Shown here piece after piece: positions 17,767-26,916 of a DNA stretch of 64,000 nucleotides. The stretch spans positions 63,111 through 127,110 of the forward strand of contig CADEEZ010000001.1 of the NCBI GenBank assembly GCA_902826485.1, in the 5' to 3' direction. This stretch comes from an uncultured Gammaproteobacteria bacterium. GTDB lineage: Bacteria; Pseudomonadota; Gammaproteobacteria; Berkiellales; Berkiellaceae. Both the position numbers and the translations under genes were made by a program. The notes beneath the pieces were generated by a model. The model saw only the letters and a program-made list of their open reading frames with translations. It searched no databases and had not been told where the DNA came from. Numbering within the stretch: position 1 is the stretch's first letter; every line of letters starts with the position of its first letter.

Positions 17767-17791
17767 AACCACCCATTGGCAGTGGATGGTT
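17767..17791. other. imperfect inverted repeat in a gene-poor intergenic region
   Basis: AACCACCCA (17767-17775) and TGGATGGTT (17783-17791) pair with one mismatch around a 7-nt loop. It lies in the 255-bp region between the divergent VOC and CPT-like genes. The 73-codon plus-strand frame there has no ribosome site or family resemblance and is not annotated. It may be an operator; nothing else is recognisable in this stretch. Confidence 0.35.
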
Positions 17792-17943
17792 TGGATGCAT
17801 GGCTCAATTGCTTAATAAGGCTAGTTGTATGGCTTGTATACGGGTATATTTGTATATACAATGTTGGCAGGGGCGAAGTGTCAGTAACCGCCTCATAGAT
17901 TAAAGTTTGAAAAGTTAAACACTAATATGAACAGGTATTTATT

Positions 17944-18549
17944 TTGATGATAAAAAAGCCTAATCAGCCTATCGTAATTATTTTAAATGGCCCCTCAAGT
18001 GTAGGAAAATCATTAATAAGCTATTTTTTCCAAGAAATGATGGATATTCCTTTTTTGCATATTGGTATTGATACCATGATAAACATGATGCCCAATAAAA
18101 TGAATAATTGGGAAGGTGAAAAAGCTGAACAGGGATTTTGGTGGAAAGAAGAAATAGATGAGAATGGCGTAAGTGTTTCAAGCATACAAATGGGAAACTA
18201 TGCAAAAAAAATAAATGAAACATATAAAGATATTGTTAATACGTTGGTTTTAAATGGGCACAATGTTATCGTCGACGAGATTACTTTCGGACAAGCAGGC
18301 TTAAATGTTTGGAAAACAAAGCTATCAAATTGTCATCTATTTTTTGTGGGCGTCACGGCTAATCTTGATGTGCTAGAAAAACGCGAACAAGAACGAGGTG
18401 ATAGAAAGATTGGATCGGCTAGACATCAATTTTACCATGTTCATAAAGAGGCATCGTATGATTTATTCATTGATACTTCTCATAAAAATCCAGAACAATG
18501 TGCCTCTGAAATAGCGAATTTTATTCACTCTTGGTATAAAGCACGTTAG
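17944..18549 (+). CDS. chloramphenicol phosphotransferase-like P-loop kinase
   Basis: 201 residues. Walker A is GPSSVGKS (16-23). FLHIGIDTMINMMP, ENGHN-type VIVDE, REQERGDRKIGSARHQFYHVH and YDLFIDTSHKNPEQCASEIANF follow the CPT family (PF07931), whose founder phosphorylates chloramphenicol in Streptomyces venezuelae. Most family members are uncharacterised small-molecule kinases, so resistance is not implied. Its end overlaps the convergent methyltransferase gene by 4 nt. Confidence 0.8.
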   Translation: MMIKKPNQPIVIILNGPSSVGKSLISYFFQEMMDIPFLHIGIDTMINMMPNKMNNWEGEKAEQGFWWKEEIDENGVSVSSIQMGNYAKKINETYKDIVNTLVLNGHNVIVDEITFGQAGLNVWKTKLSNCHLFFVGVTANLDVLEKREQERGDRKIGSARHQFYHVHKEASYDLFIDTSHKNPEQCASEIANFIHSWYKAR

Positions 18550-19232
18550 CATTTGGTTGCTTTATATAGATATTCTTCTTCGTTGCCATCTGTTGATAGT
18601 GCCGTGTGCACAATTTCAAATTTAAACTTATCTGTAAAAGCGTTCATGGGATTCAATTTATCTACTCGTTTAGAGTAGCTTAAAAGTATACAGCCTTTGG
18701 GTGTAAGAAAATCATACCCTTGCTCAAATAACGCTAGGCGGGCTTGAAAGTTAGGGTCATAAAAAGCAATATCCAATTTATTATGGTCATCGACTTTAGC
18801 GGCTTCCCAAGGTAAGGATGCCGTAATAAGATCAAATTGTGCGTTCGGAGGGATATTTGAAAATCCGTTGCTCTGTAGGGTGGTCACTTTATTTTCAACC
18901 TTGTGATATAGTGCATTTTCAATGGTGCATTCTACGGCATGCTTATTGATATCAATTGCGGTTACATGTGCACCTTGTAGAGCCATGTATATCGCCAGAA
19001 ACCCTGAACCAGAACCGAAATCGAGCACGTGAGGTTGATTCTCAAGCAGAGTAGAGCCTGCATCCTCGAAGTACAATACCGTGATTTCATTTTTTTCAGG
19101 CGGATAAACTGCGTGATTAACTTTAATATCCAGTCCAAAAACTTTCTCGATATAAGGCGTTTCTCGAGCCTTCATTTGGGCAATAAGTTTATCTGCTACT
19201 GCGCTACGTCCTTGAATAAATTGTGCTGTCAT
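18546..19232 (-). CDS. class I SAM-dependent methyltransferase
   Basis: 228 residues. SAM-binding motif I is VLDFGSGSGFLA, followed by AHVTAIDINKHAVECTIENA (acidic D after strand two) and FDLITASLPWEAAK at motif IV, where N6/HemK-type enzymes have NPPY. The closest general resemblance is to small 50S L11- or protein-glutamine-type methyltransferases, but the substrate is uncertain. Neighbouring genes give no clear pathway. Confidence 0.75.
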   Translation of the reverse strand: MTAQFIQGRSAVADKLIAQMKARETPYIEKVFGLDIKVNHAVYPPEKNEITVLYFEDAGSTLLENQPHVLDFGSGSGFLAIYMALQGAHVTAIDINKHAVECTIENALYHKVENKVTTLQSNGFSNIPPNAQFDLITASLPWEAAKVDDHNKLDIAFYDPNFQARLALFEQGYDFLTPKGCILLSYSKRVDKLNPMNAFTDKFKFEIVHTALSTDGNEEEYLYKATKC

Positions 19233-19264
19233 AAAAGGCTCGATTTGTTTGGTTTATAAATTAA

Positions 19265-20032
19265 TTAATGTAGAGAGTCTAACATTTCAAAAATAAACTT
19301 TTCAACTTCATCGTAAAGTTTATCATTATGTTTTCTGGCATCAGGGTGGGTGCGCCATGCCAGCGATTCATCAATTAAATGTGCCCATTTAGGGTATTTA
19401 TTTTTGGCCCAATTTCCTGCGACTATCTTTGATCCTTGAACGCCATGTTGTATTGCATACATTGCGCGGCTAATGGTTAAAACGGCATAAAATTGAAAAC
19501 CCGTTGAGCCTTTTGTGTGTTCTACCCAATGACGCCATTCAAGCGCTTGCTCTTTAACATTAGAAATAAACTCTGATCTTGATATAGGGGTAATAATAGA
19601 CGTGGGTTCAGGTCCAAATAAAGTAATACTATTTTCTTGAATAAGATAATAGTTTATCAGCCAATCTGTACCAGCTTTTTTAATATTAAATGCTTCGCCT
19701 GGGCTAATAACCGCAATATTGCTTTTTCTATCTTTAAAAGTTTTCAGCGTTTCTTTTGCAATGTAGGCAATTTCGATTCTGTCGTGCCAATTTTTGTATT
19801 GCTTAGTTAAAGCTTGATGCATTTCATTAAGGTGCTGAAAATCTTTCTCATGAATAAATTTTTCTGTCACCACGAGTATATCAATATCACTTATCTGTTC
19901 GTTAAAATCTCCCCAAGTTAGGGAGCCATACAAATAAACACCAGTAAGGTTATTATTAAGTGTGGCGTGTAGTTTTAAGATTAACGATTGAAGCAAATGA
20001 TTCACTTCTTCGTATGGCGTAATTCGAGTCAT
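19265..20032 (-). CDS. aminoglycoside adenylyltransferase-like nucleotidyltransferase
   Basis: 255 residues. The nucleotidyltransferase core is GVYLYGSLTWGDFNEQISDIDILVV with GS at 36-37 and metal-binding D49 and D51. The C-terminal helical domain (FYAVLTISRAMYAIQHGVQGSKIVAGNWAKN and KYPKWAHLIDESLAWR) matches the DUF4111 domain of ANT(3'')/AadA-type enzymes that adenylylate streptomycin/spectinomycin. Orthology to a true resistance enzyme cannot be shown here. Shine-Dalgarno for ATG 20032 is weak (AGAGAC). Confidence 0.78.
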   Translation of the reverse strand: MTRITPYEEVNHLLQSLILKLHATLNNNLTGVYLYGSLTWGDFNEQISDIDILVVTEKFIHEKDFQHLNEMHQALTKQYKNWHDRIEIAYIAKETLKTFKDRKSNIAVISPGEAFNIKKAGTDWLINYYLIQENSITLFGPEPTSIITPISRSEFISNVKEQALEWRHWVEHTKGSTGFQFYAVLTISRAMYAIQHGVQGSKIVAGNWAKNKYPKWAHLIDESLAWRTHPDARKHNDKLYDEVEKFIFEMLDSLH

Positions 20033-20141
20033 ATTGTCTCTTTGCTAGATAAAAGCCTTTGAGAAAGTTTATCATTTTTATTTAAGACTCAAAAAGGTTT
20101 GTGGAGATGGGGCCAAGTCTTGTAAAAAGATATTTTTTAGC

Positions 20142-20170
20142 TTGACAGAGAACTCAGTATACGCTTAAAA
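20142..20170 (+). promoter_or_regulatory. possible sigma70 promoter
   Basis: A perfect TTGACA (20142-20147) with TTAAAA 17 nt further on (20165-20170), upstream of the plus-strand genes at 20301 and 20614. The -10 match is poor, so this is tentative. Confidence 0.3.
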
Positions 20171-20215
20171 TTGTTTACTTTGCTATTTAACTCAAAGTTT
20201 TGGTCGATAGGAGAG

Positions 20216-20311
20216 CTCAAATCTTATAGTCATAAAGAAATTATTGATACATATTTGAATTATTATCATACCAAAAAAGTAAACAAGGTAAACATTCTTC
20301 GTGACTATTGA
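20216..20311 (+). pseudogene. degenerate duplicate of the 5' end of the 20614 gene
   Basis: Translated in frame, 20219-20278 reads KSYSHKEIIDTYLNYYHTKK, which matches KVYPHQEIIDAYLNYYRTKK at residues 3-22 of the gene at 20614. The DNA is also similar. The homologous start codon is GAG-CTC rather than ATG-ACC, and the frame ends at a TGA at 20309-20311. This looks like a duplicated and decayed copy, whose remainder was replaced by the 96-aa frame that starts at 20301. Confidence 0.6.
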
Positions 20312-20591
20312 ACTTGCAGATCAACACATAATAGATGCCATTAATATTCTTACGGAAAAATTGAGTAAGATTTTATTAGAAGAATTTTTAGCGCTGCCAG
20401 ACGAACTCCACGTAAATGTCGTGTTAATTAAAACTGCACAACTACTTTTGGCGAATATATTATGTCAAGTTTCTGAAAATAATGAAGAGTTAAATAAAAT
20501 TTCTGATCTTCAAGGAAATGAACTAAAAGAGTTAGCCCTACACTGTGCTTTAGCTGCTTTTCCGGAAAAGTTTGATTTAAATAAGCATTAA
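20301..20591 (+). CDS. hypothetical 96-aa helical protein
   Basis: Starts at GTG (20301), with AAGG about 11 nt upstream. The product is acidic, all helical in appearance (HIIDAINILTEKLSKILLEEFLALPDELHVNVVLIKTAQLLLANILCQVSENNEELNK), and has no recognised domain. The gene lies between a decayed duplicate of the next gene and that gene itself, 22 nt ahead, on the same strand. Real but of unknown function; moderate confidence because of the GTG start. Confidence 0.5.
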   Translation: MTIELADQHIIDAINILTEKLSKILLEEFLALPDELHVNVVLIKTAQLLLANILCQVSENNEELNKISDLQGNELKELALHCALAAFPEKFDLNKH

Positions 20592-20613
20592 GTGATTTAA
20601 GAGGGGTGCCTGA

Positions 20614-20976
20614 ATGACCAAAGTTTATCCTCATCAAGAAATTATCGATGCGTATTTGAATTATTATCGCACCAAAAAAGAGGAATACTGGTGGGCAGAA
20701 GAAAAAATTAATGAGCTCATAGACTCGCCAACTAGTTTAGCGTTTGTAAATGAATTAATTCAAGCATGTCACAATGAGGCAGAAATCGGGTATGTCGCAG
20801 TAGGGCCATTGGAAGATCTGATGACAAAACATCACTTGGTCATTAAAGATGCTTTAAGTGAATTGGTGCGAAAAGAGAAAAAAATGCGCCAAGCGATTCA
20901 AGGAGTATGGCTAGCAGAAGACAGTGCGCCCAGAAAAACCTTGGATGAAATATTAAAAAAATATGATTTAAAATAG
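20614..20976 (+). CDS. DUF6869-like protein
   Basis: 120 residues. EYWWAEEKINELIDSPTSLAFVNELIQAC followed by IGYVAVGPLEDLMTKH and RQAIQGVW resembles the DUF6869 family (WA..L, AGPLEDLL, GVW), as I recall it. The function of this family is unknown; members are often in polymorphic-toxin or accessory neighbourhoods, but nothing here shows a toxin partner. GAGGGG precedes the ATG. A decayed copy of its 5' end lies upstream at 20216. Confidence 0.6.
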   Translation: MTKVYPHQEIIDAYLNYYRTKKEEYWWAEEKINELIDSPTSLAFVNELIQACHNEAEIGYVAVGPLEDLMTKHHLVIKDALSELVRKEKKMRQAIQGVWLAEDSAPRKTLDEILKKYDLK

Positions 20977-21048
20977 GGTAGTTTGTGAGTTTGAGATGCT
21001 TTTTTTTTGCATGATTTGAAGTGACAAACAACAATAGGCTTAGTAACG

Positions 21049-21630
21049 ATGGAAACAATTATCCCTTTCGACACGATACAAAACTGGATTGAAGAAGAAA
21101 AAAAATTAGGCTCACTTTCAGCAGATAGTGTTGTTTTAGCAACGGCTTCTGCGAGTGGCGAAGTACATAGTCGGGTTGTGGCAATAAGAGAAATTACACA
21201 CTTAGGTATTTTATTTTTTACTCAGAAAAAAAGTAGGAAAGCAAAAGATTTAAGTGAAAATTCTTCCGCCTCTATGACATTATGGCTACCATTGAGACAA
21301 CGAGAGGTGGTATTGGATGGCCTCGTTGAGGCCTTAACGGAAAATGAAAATCAGGGGTATTGGGAAACTTTATCTCGAGAGCGTCAGTTACGTTTTTTAA
21401 CTTATCAATCTGGCAAACCCATTGATTCATTAAATGATTTACAGATGCGTTATGCATTATTAGAAAAAAATTATGATAATAAAAAAATCCCAATGAATGA
21501 ATCTTACTGTGGCTATCGATTGGTTCCCAACAGAATATATTTTTATACGTTAGGTCAAGAAACATTTTCGGAAGTTACCGAATATGTGTTTTTGGCTGAA
21601 AAATGGAAAAAACAAAGGGTGTCACCTTAA
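21049..21630 (+). CDS. pyridoxamine 5'-phosphate oxidase-family protein
   Basis: 193 residues of the split-barrel FMN-binding fold. SRVVAIREI, GILFFTQKKSRKAKDLSENSSASMTLW and QREVVLDGLVEAL match the PdxH FMN-binding blocks, and the end EKWKKQRVSP matches PdxH R-L-x-P. However, the substrate/catalytic RLHDR segment of E. coli PdxH is replaced by ETFSEVTEY. It may be a divergent PdxH or a PhzG-like oxidase. Reaction (PNP/PMP to PLP) is therefore plausible rather than certain. Confidence 0.7.
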   Translation: METIIPFDTIQNWIEEEKKLGSLSADSVVLATASASGEVHSRVVAIREITHLGILFFTQKKSRKAKDLSENSSASMTLWLPLRQREVVLDGLVEALTENENQGYWETLSRERQLRFLTYQSGKPIDSLNDLQMRYALLEKNYDNKKIPMNESYCGYRLVPNRIYFYTLGQETFSEVTEYVFLAEKWKKQRVSP

Positions 21631-21646
21631 GTTTGGGATCACCCGT

Positions 21647-22519
21647 TTAGAAAGATAGTTTTGTTCTTGAGAAGGTCGATAATACTGTTGTTGAGCTAAT
21701 TTCATTTTTTGCCCTAAATTGAATGAGGTGCTCTTTAGTTTTTTCAGGGGAGGCAGGGCAACGTTTTAATTTTTCTTGTAGTTGTTTAATCGCATAGTTC
21801 AAATTTTCTTTATCTTTTGCCATTTCTGGGTGATTTTTTTTATCTGCAGAGAGGGGTTTGACCGAGCCAAAATCCCCCAAGTAAAATTTAAAATTAGGAT
21901 AAGTGCCAGTGTAAAAAATATTTCTAAGCGCCACATCTCCATGAGCGAGTTTTTGATTATGTAAAATAGTGAGTGCTGTGCTTATTTGTTTTTGTATTTC
22001 ATCTATTGAGTTACTTTTAAACCGTGTCTTTTCTCGAAAATCTTCGAGAGAGCCATCACATCGCGTGAGTTGATAAACCACATTTTCTGAACCGGTAATT
22101 ATCTTAGACTGTATATTGGCTAGATAAGTGCCTTTTGCGTGTGTTAATGATTTGTCTGAAGCAAGATTCATTAATTCATGAAGCGGTTGATTTATTCCGA
22201 CCAAGGTCGGCAATTCAAACGGCAAGTCTCGCTGCTTAGCGAGAGATAACGTAGAAAATGTTTTGATAAAAAGTTCTATGCCTTTTGCTGCGCTCAGAGG
22301 AACAACTAACAATATTTTTTTATGTCCATCTTCTAAGGCCACAGATTGTGAGCCAGCTCCTAAAAAAGCTCTTTTTCTTTTTGGCAAATTATCTTTTTTG
22401 CTAAATAACAATTGTGTTTCTAGTTCTGTTTTGAAGGCATCAAATGGAGTAGTTTTTTTTGGGTTCAGGGTATTTAGGAACTTATTAATCTTAGACATGC
22501 AACTTACTATTTTCTTCAT
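21647..22519 (-). CDS. eukaryotic-type protein kinase-like protein, effector candidate
   Basis: 290 residues. Kinase motifs: Gly-loop GAGSQS (54-59), catalytic HGDVALRN (193-200, with D195 and N200) and DFGS (D216). A beta-3 lysine in the usual VxK position is not evident (ILLVVPLS follows the Gly-loop), so activity is uncertain. There is no APE-type activation segment end. A basic PKRKR at 46-50 is NLS-like. The C-terminus is Ser/Thr/Lys-rich. It is one of five kinase-domain genes in this window and may be host-directed; that is inference from the family and organism type. Confidence 0.7.
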   Translation of the reverse strand: MKKIVSCMSKINKFLNTLNPKKTTPFDAFKTELETQLLFSKKDNLPKRKRAFLGAGSQSVALEDGHKKILLVVPLSAAKGIELFIKTFSTLSLAKQRDLPFELPTLVGINQPLHELMNLASDKSLTHAKGTYLANIQSKIITGSENVVYQLTRCDGSLEDFREKTRFKSNSIDEIQKQISTALTILHNQKLAHGDVALRNIFYTGTYPNFKFYLGDFGSVKPLSADKKNHPEMAKDKENLNYAIKQLQEKLKRCPASPEKTKEHLIQFRAKNEISSTTVLSTFSRTKLSF

Positions 22520-22668
22520 ATAGGTAAAGTATTAATATGTTGAGATTCTAAGCTAACAATTAATAGTAAGCAAGTTAAACTAAAAAAATATGTCGCATTT
22601 ATTAAGTTTATGTCTGTTTGTGTAAAGAAGGATTTATGCGAAAAAGAAAAATAAGGCTTGATTAAATG

Positions 22669-22744
22669 TGGCTCCCCAGGACGGACTCGAACCGCCGACC
22701 AGGTGATTAACAGTCACCTGCTCTACCAACTGAGCTACTGGGGA
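22669..22744 (-). tRNA. tRNA-Asn (GTT)
   Basis: A 76-nt cloverleaf on the minus strand with acceptor TCCCCAG/CTGGGGA, anticodon loop around GTT (GACTGTTAATC), T-loop TTCGAGT and encoded CCA. It lies between a kinase-like gene and the aspartate aminotransferase gene. Confidence 0.95.
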
Positions 22745-22837
22745 ATAATACCAACGGCAGGGATACTACTGATTTATGACGATTAAGTCAATAACCACTT
22801 TGCCAGAAGTATCCCTATCATCATAGTCGATTACCTG

Positions 22838-24022
22838 CTATTTAAAAACCTTTGCAAATCGTGACATAGCTGCTTGTAAATTTTTCATGTCAGTTGCAAA
22901 CGAAAGCCGCATATATCCTTCTGTGCCAAAGGCAGAACCCGGCACCACTGCGACCCCAGCTTCTTGAATTAAATAGTCTGCCAACTCTAAATCGTTATTT
23001 ATCGTAGGGTGCTTATCGATAAAATCTTGTGCGCGAGCAAAAGCATAGAAAGCCCCGTCAGCAGGCAAACATTGAATGCCATTCATGTTGTTCAGTGATT
23101 CAACCACATAATCATGGCGCGTTTTAAATGCAGCAATCATTTCTTGCACAGAGTCTTGCGGACCTCTTATGGCGGCTTCAGCAGCAGCTTGAGAGATAGA
23201 GCAAGCATTAGAGGTGCTTTGCCCTTGTAGGGTATTCATCGCCTTAATAAGCTTTTCAGGGCCGCAGGCATACCCTAAACGCCAACCGGTCATGGCATAG
23301 GCTTTTGATACGCCGTTTAGTACGACACTTTGGTTATATAACTTTGGGCAAGCTGTCACAATATTAGTAAAGGGTTCTTTTGCCCACCAAATATGCTCGT
23401 ACATATCATCTGTGGCCACGATAATATTTGGATATTCAACTAATACTTCACCTAACGCTTTTAATTCTTCGTGTGTATAGCCTACGCCAGTTGGATTTGA
23501 AGGGCTGTTAATAAAAAATAGGCGAGTCTTTGGGGTAATGGCTGCTTTTAGTTGCGCTGGGGTAATTTTAAATTGTTGTTCTAGAGGCGCTTGAACAATA
23601 ACAGGCTTACCACCAGCAAAAAGCACAATATCATAGTAACTGACCCAATACGGAGCAGGGATAATGACCTCATCTCCAGGGTTCAACAAAGCCAAAGCCA
23701 TATTGAAGATAGCCTGTTTGCCTCCCGTGGAAATAATTGTTTGGTTCGGTTGATAAGTAAGCTTGTTAAAGCTCGCCATTTTTTCACAAACCGCTTGCTT
23801 GAGGCTTAAAATGCCATCTACCGCGGTGTATTTTGTTTTCCCTGCTTCAATCGCCTTAATAGCCGCTTGTTTGATATGTTGTGGGGTATCAAAATCAGGT
23901 TCACCCACTCCTAAAGCAATAATGTCTTTTCCTTCAGCAATTAATTTTTGTGCTTTGGCATTTACCGCTAAAGTAGAAGAGGGTTTGATACGCTGTATAT
24001 TATCTGATAGTTTAATGTCCAA
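22838..24022 (-). CDS. aspartate aminotransferase (class I PLP enzyme)
   Basis: 394 residues of the fold-type I aminotransferase family, subgroup Ib as in Thermus and Rhizobium AAT. The PLP lysine is K240 in NGVSKAYAMTGWRLGY, with SPSNPTG (N176) and GVGEPDFDTPQHI near the N-terminus. It interconverts aspartate and oxaloacetate with glutamate/2-oxoglutarate, with possible activity on prephenate. It is divergent from uvrB, with a 103-bp AT-rich intergenic region. The start is chosen as MDIKLSDNIQ. Confidence 0.92.
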   Translation of the reverse strand: MDIKLSDNIQRIKPSSTLAVNAKAQKLIAEGKDIIALGVGEPDFDTPQHIKQAAIKAIEAGKTKYTAVDGILSLKQAVCEKMASFNKLTYQPNQTIISTGGKQAIFNMALALLNPGDEVIIPAPYWVSYYDIVLFAGGKPVIVQAPLEQQFKITPAQLKAAITPKTRLFFINSPSNPTGVGYTHEELKALGEVLVEYPNIIVATDDMYEHIWWAKEPFTNIVTACPKLYNQSVVLNGVSKAYAMTGWRLGYACGPEKLIKAMNTLQGQSTSNACSISQAAAEAAIRGPQDSVQEMIAAFKTRHDYVVESLNNMNGIQCLPADGAFYAFARAQDFIDKHPTINNDLELADYLIQEAGVAVVPGSAFGTEGYMRLSFATDMKNLQAAMSRFAKVFK

Positions 24023-24125
24023 AGTATTACCCCTAACTATGTAATGTATATATAATGATAAATAAATTAATGAACCAATATGTTACTTTATCCGTGTATA
24101 TACTGTAACCACCTATCAAAAGTAG

Positions 24126-26207
24126 ATGCCTAAATTGAAAACGCCCACGAAGCAAAAAGCCTTTAAACTTTCCTCCACTTTTAAACCGGCAGGGGATCAA
24201 CCTCAGGCCATAGAAAAATTAATCACCGGGCTTAAAGATGGGTTGGCGCATCAAACTTTGTTGGGGGTGACAGGATCTGGTAAAACTTTTACCGTGGCGA
24301 ATGTGATTCAGTCATTACAACGGCCCGCATTGATTATGGCGCCTAATAAAACATTGGCGGCTCAATTATATGGTGAAATGAAAGAATTTTTTCCTGAAAA
24401 CGCGGTTGAATATTTTGTATCGTATTACGATTATTATCAACCTGAAGCGTATGTTCCCTCATCAGATACTTATATAGAAAAAGACTCGGCCATCAATGAG
24501 CATATCGAGCAAATGCGATTGTCTGCTACTAAATCTTTATTAGAACGTAAAGATACCATCGTCGTTGCAACCGTATCTGCTATATATGGCTTAGGTGATC
24601 CCAATGCTTATTTATCGATGTTATTAATTGTTAAGAAAAATGAAATTACCGATCAAAAAGCCATTTTAACCCGGTTAGCCCAACTCCAATATACCCGTAA
24701 CGATATAGATTTTCATCGAGGCACGTATAGAGTAAGAGGCGATGTGATTGATATTTTCCCCGCCGATTCTGAAAAAGAAGCGGTGAGAATACAATTATTT
24801 GGGGATGAAGTAGACACGATTTATTATTTCGACCCGCTGACAGGCGAAGTGATTCAAAAAGTAGATATCGTCACTATCTATCCTAAATCACATTACGTGA
24901 CACCCAGAGAATTAATTTTAAAAGCGGTAGAACAAATCAAAGTTGAATTAAAAGAACGATTAGCAGAATTGCGAGAAAATAATAAATTAGTCGAAGAGCA
25001 ACGATTATCGCAACGGACTTTATATGATATCGAAATGTTGGTTGAATTAGGGTTTTGTACGGGGATTGAAAATTACTCTAGATTGTTGACGGGCAGACAA
25101 CCAGGTGAAGCGCCGCCAACTTTATTCGACTATTTACCTAAAGAAGCTATTTTATTCTTAGATGAATCTCATGTTCTGGTGCCACAAATAGGGGCCATGT
25201 ATAAAGGCGATAGGGCCAGAAAAGAAACGTTGGTAGAATACGGCTTTAGATTACCTTCGGCAATAGACAATAGGCCTTTAAAATTCGAAGAATTTGCGCA
25301 ACGATCACCTCAAACGATTTATGTTACAGCAACGCCAGGGGATTACGAATTAGGGTTAAGCGGTGTGCCTATCGATCAGGTGGTGCGCCCGACCGGCTTA
25401 TTAGATCCCGAAATCGAAATTAGGCCTGTCGCAACGCAAGTGGATGATGTGTTATCAGAAATTCATAAACGCGTTAAGTTGAAACAACGCGTATTAATTA
25501 CCACTTTAACTAAACGTATGTCTGAAGACTTGGCTGATTATTTGGCCGAACATGGCGTAAAAGTGCGTTATTTGCATTCGGATATTGATACCATCGAACG
25601 AATTCAAATTATTCAAGATTTAAGACAAGGTGGCTTTGATGTATTAGTGGGCATTAATTTACTCCGAGAAGGTTTAGATATCCCTGAAGTGTCATTAGTG
25701 GCTATATTAGATGCAGACAAAGAAGGCTTTTTACGTTCCGCGCGTTCGTTAATTCAAACCAGTGGTCGAGCGGCGAGAAATTCAGAGGGTAAGGTGATCA
25801 TGTATGCCGATACCATCACAAAATCTATCAAAGCAACTCTGGATGAAACCCAACGTAGACGCAAAAAGCAGATTGCCTACAACAAAAAGCAAGGCATTAT
25901 CCCTCAAACCATTATTAAACCCATTAACAATATTTTAGAAGGGTTAGCATTAGGGATAGAATCAGGTCGGAATAGAAAACGAGGCAAAAAATCTGCTCAG
26001 CCAGAAACCGTCGAAGAGATTAAAAACCAAACCGATCAAATCGCGCATGCGATTGTGGCCCTAACCCCTAAAGAGTTAATGAGCAAAATGAAACAGCTAG
26101 AAAAAAATATGAATCAAGCGGCCAAAAACCTCGAATTTGAAAAAGCTGCCCAACTTAGAGACGAAATTATCTTATTAAAAGATAAAGTTTTAAAGAGTGG
26201 GTACTAA
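24126..26207 (+). CDS. uvrB: excinuclease ABC subunit B
   Basis: The nucleotide excision repair helicase that verifies damage and loads UvrC. Walker A is GVTGSGKT (47-54). The beta-hairpin segment [28 protein letters not shown] (about 96-123, shown in part), FLDESH (DEAD-like motif II), [37 protein letters not shown] and QTSGRAARN are present. The C-terminal UVR domain ([15 protein letters not shown]) is also there. The length of 693 is slightly above the usual 670. No strong Shine-Dalgarno is seen before the ATG; the upstream region has only half a LexA-like site. Confidence 0.97.
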   Translation: MPKLKTPTKQKAFKLSSTFKPAGDQPQAIEKLITGLKDGLAHQTLLGVTGSGKTFTVANVIQSLQRPALIMAPNKTLAAQLYGEMKEFFPENAVEYFVSYYDYYQPEAYVPSSDTYIEKDSAINEHIEQMRLSATKSLLERKDTIVVATVSAIYGLGDPNAYLSMLLIVKKNEITDQKAILTRLAQLQYTRNDIDFHRGTYRVRGDVIDIFPADSEKEAVRIQLFGDEVDTIYYFDPLTGEVIQKVDIVTIYPKSHYVTPRELILKAVEQIKVELKERLAELRENNKLVEEQRLSQRTLYDIEMLVELGFCTGIENYSRLLTGRQPGEAPPTLFDYLPKEAILFLDESHVLVPQIGAMYKGDRARKETLVEYGFRLPSAIDNRPLKFEEFAQRSPQTIYVTATPGDYELGLSGVPIDQVVRPTGLLDPEIEIRPVATQVDDVLSEIHKRVKLKQRVLITTLTKRMSEDLADYLAEHGVKVRYLHSDIDTIERIQIIQDLRQGGFDVLVGINLLREGLDIPEVSLVAILDADKEGFLRSARSLIQTSGRAARNSEGKVIMYADTITKSIKATLDETQRRRKKQIAYNKKQGIIPQTIIKPINNILEGLALGIESGRNRKRGKKSAQPETVEEIKNQTDQIAHAIVALTPKELMSKMKQLEKNMNQAAKNLEFEKAAQLRDEIILLKDKVLKSGY

Positions 26208-26210
26208 AAA

Positions 26211-26234
26211 AGGGTTAATTTGTACATTAGCCCT
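26211..26234 (+). terminator. hairpin after uvrB
   Basis: AGGGTTAAT (26211-26219) pairs with ATTAGCCCT (26226-26234), with one G-U and a 6-nt loop. It is preceded by an A-run and followed by TGATTTGGG, so the U-tract is weak. Confidence 0.5.
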
Positions 26235-26282
26235 TGATTTGGGACAACTCAAATGATATCTTTTTGCCTCAGCTAATCACTT

Positions 26283-26357
26283 AGGCGCGTAGCTCAGTGG
26301 TAGAGCACTACATTGACATTGTAGTGGTCGGTGGTTCGATCCCACTCGCGCCTACCA
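26283..26357 (+). tRNA. tRNA-Val (GAC)
   Basis: A 75-nt cloverleaf: acceptor AGGCGCG/CGCGCCT, D-arm GCTCAGTGGTAGAGC, anticodon stem CTACA/TGTAG with loop TTGACAT (anticodon GAC), T-arm GGTGG TTCGATC CCACT and encoded CCA. It stands between uvrB and a GNAT gene. Confidence 0.95.
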
Positions 26358-26424
26358 AAGCTTTGCCAGCGGCTATGCATGGCAAGCCTTACTTATTTCT
26401 ACTGTAAAATATTGATGGCAGATT

Positions 26425-26904
26425 ATGATCATCATCGACCTTCTAAAAAATCATCCAGAATGTATTACTAAACTTGCAAAAATTTGGCATGAATTGCTTG
26501 GAAAAATCTGGCTTCCTGAAATAGGCATTCAAGAGATCGAATCTGGATATCATGACGAGCTGAACGATGATTTGCCCCTTGCGTATGTTGCCCTATATGA
26601 TAATTTACCTGTTGGTACTTGTTCATTACAATTAAACGATGGTATTCGTCCAGATTTGGCCCCTTGGCTAGGAGATTTAGTCGTTGACTCAGCATACCAA
26701 AAGCAGGGTATCGGAAAAATGTTGATTGATACTGCAAAAAACAAAGCGAGAGAGTTGGGTTTTAGCAAGCTTTATCTTTTTGCTTTTGATCCTACCCTTC
26801 CTAAATATTACAGTAACCTTGGTTGGAAAACGATTGGGATGGATGAGTTCAAAGGCCATCCTGTTACTGTCATGGAGATAGGGTTACTAAATCCAAAACT
26901 ATAG
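26425..26904 (+). CDS. GNAT-family N-acetyltransferase
   Basis: 159 residues. The acetyl-CoA-binding motif A is LVVDSAYQKQGIGKMLI, followed by AKNKARELGFSKLYLFAF and the motif-B tyrosine pattern YYSNLGWK. LPLAYVALYDNLPVGTCSLQL precedes it. The acceptor substrate is unknown. The ATG at 26425 follows a weak GGCAG; the frame has no better start. It lies just after tRNA-Val. Confidence 0.85.
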   Translation: MIIIDLLKNHPECITKLAKIWHELLGKIWLPEIGIQEIESGYHDELNDDLPLAYVALYDNLPVGTCSLQLNDGIRPDLAPWLGDLVVDSAYQKQGIGKMLIDTAKNKARELGFSKLYLFAFDPTLPKYYSNLGWKTIGMDEFKGHPVTVMEIGLLNPKL

Positions 26905-26916
26905 ATAGATAATTCT

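Noticed and set aside
17677-17898. 73-aa plus-strand frame between the VOC and CPT-like genes
   Set aside because: It begins inside the VOC start, has no ribosome site or domain, and its composition is that of non-coding DNA.
24023-24125. LexA (SOS) box upstream of uvrB
   Set aside because: Only a half site (ACTGTA at about 24103) is visible; the CTGT-N8-ACAG pair is not complete, so SOS control cannot be claimed from sequence.
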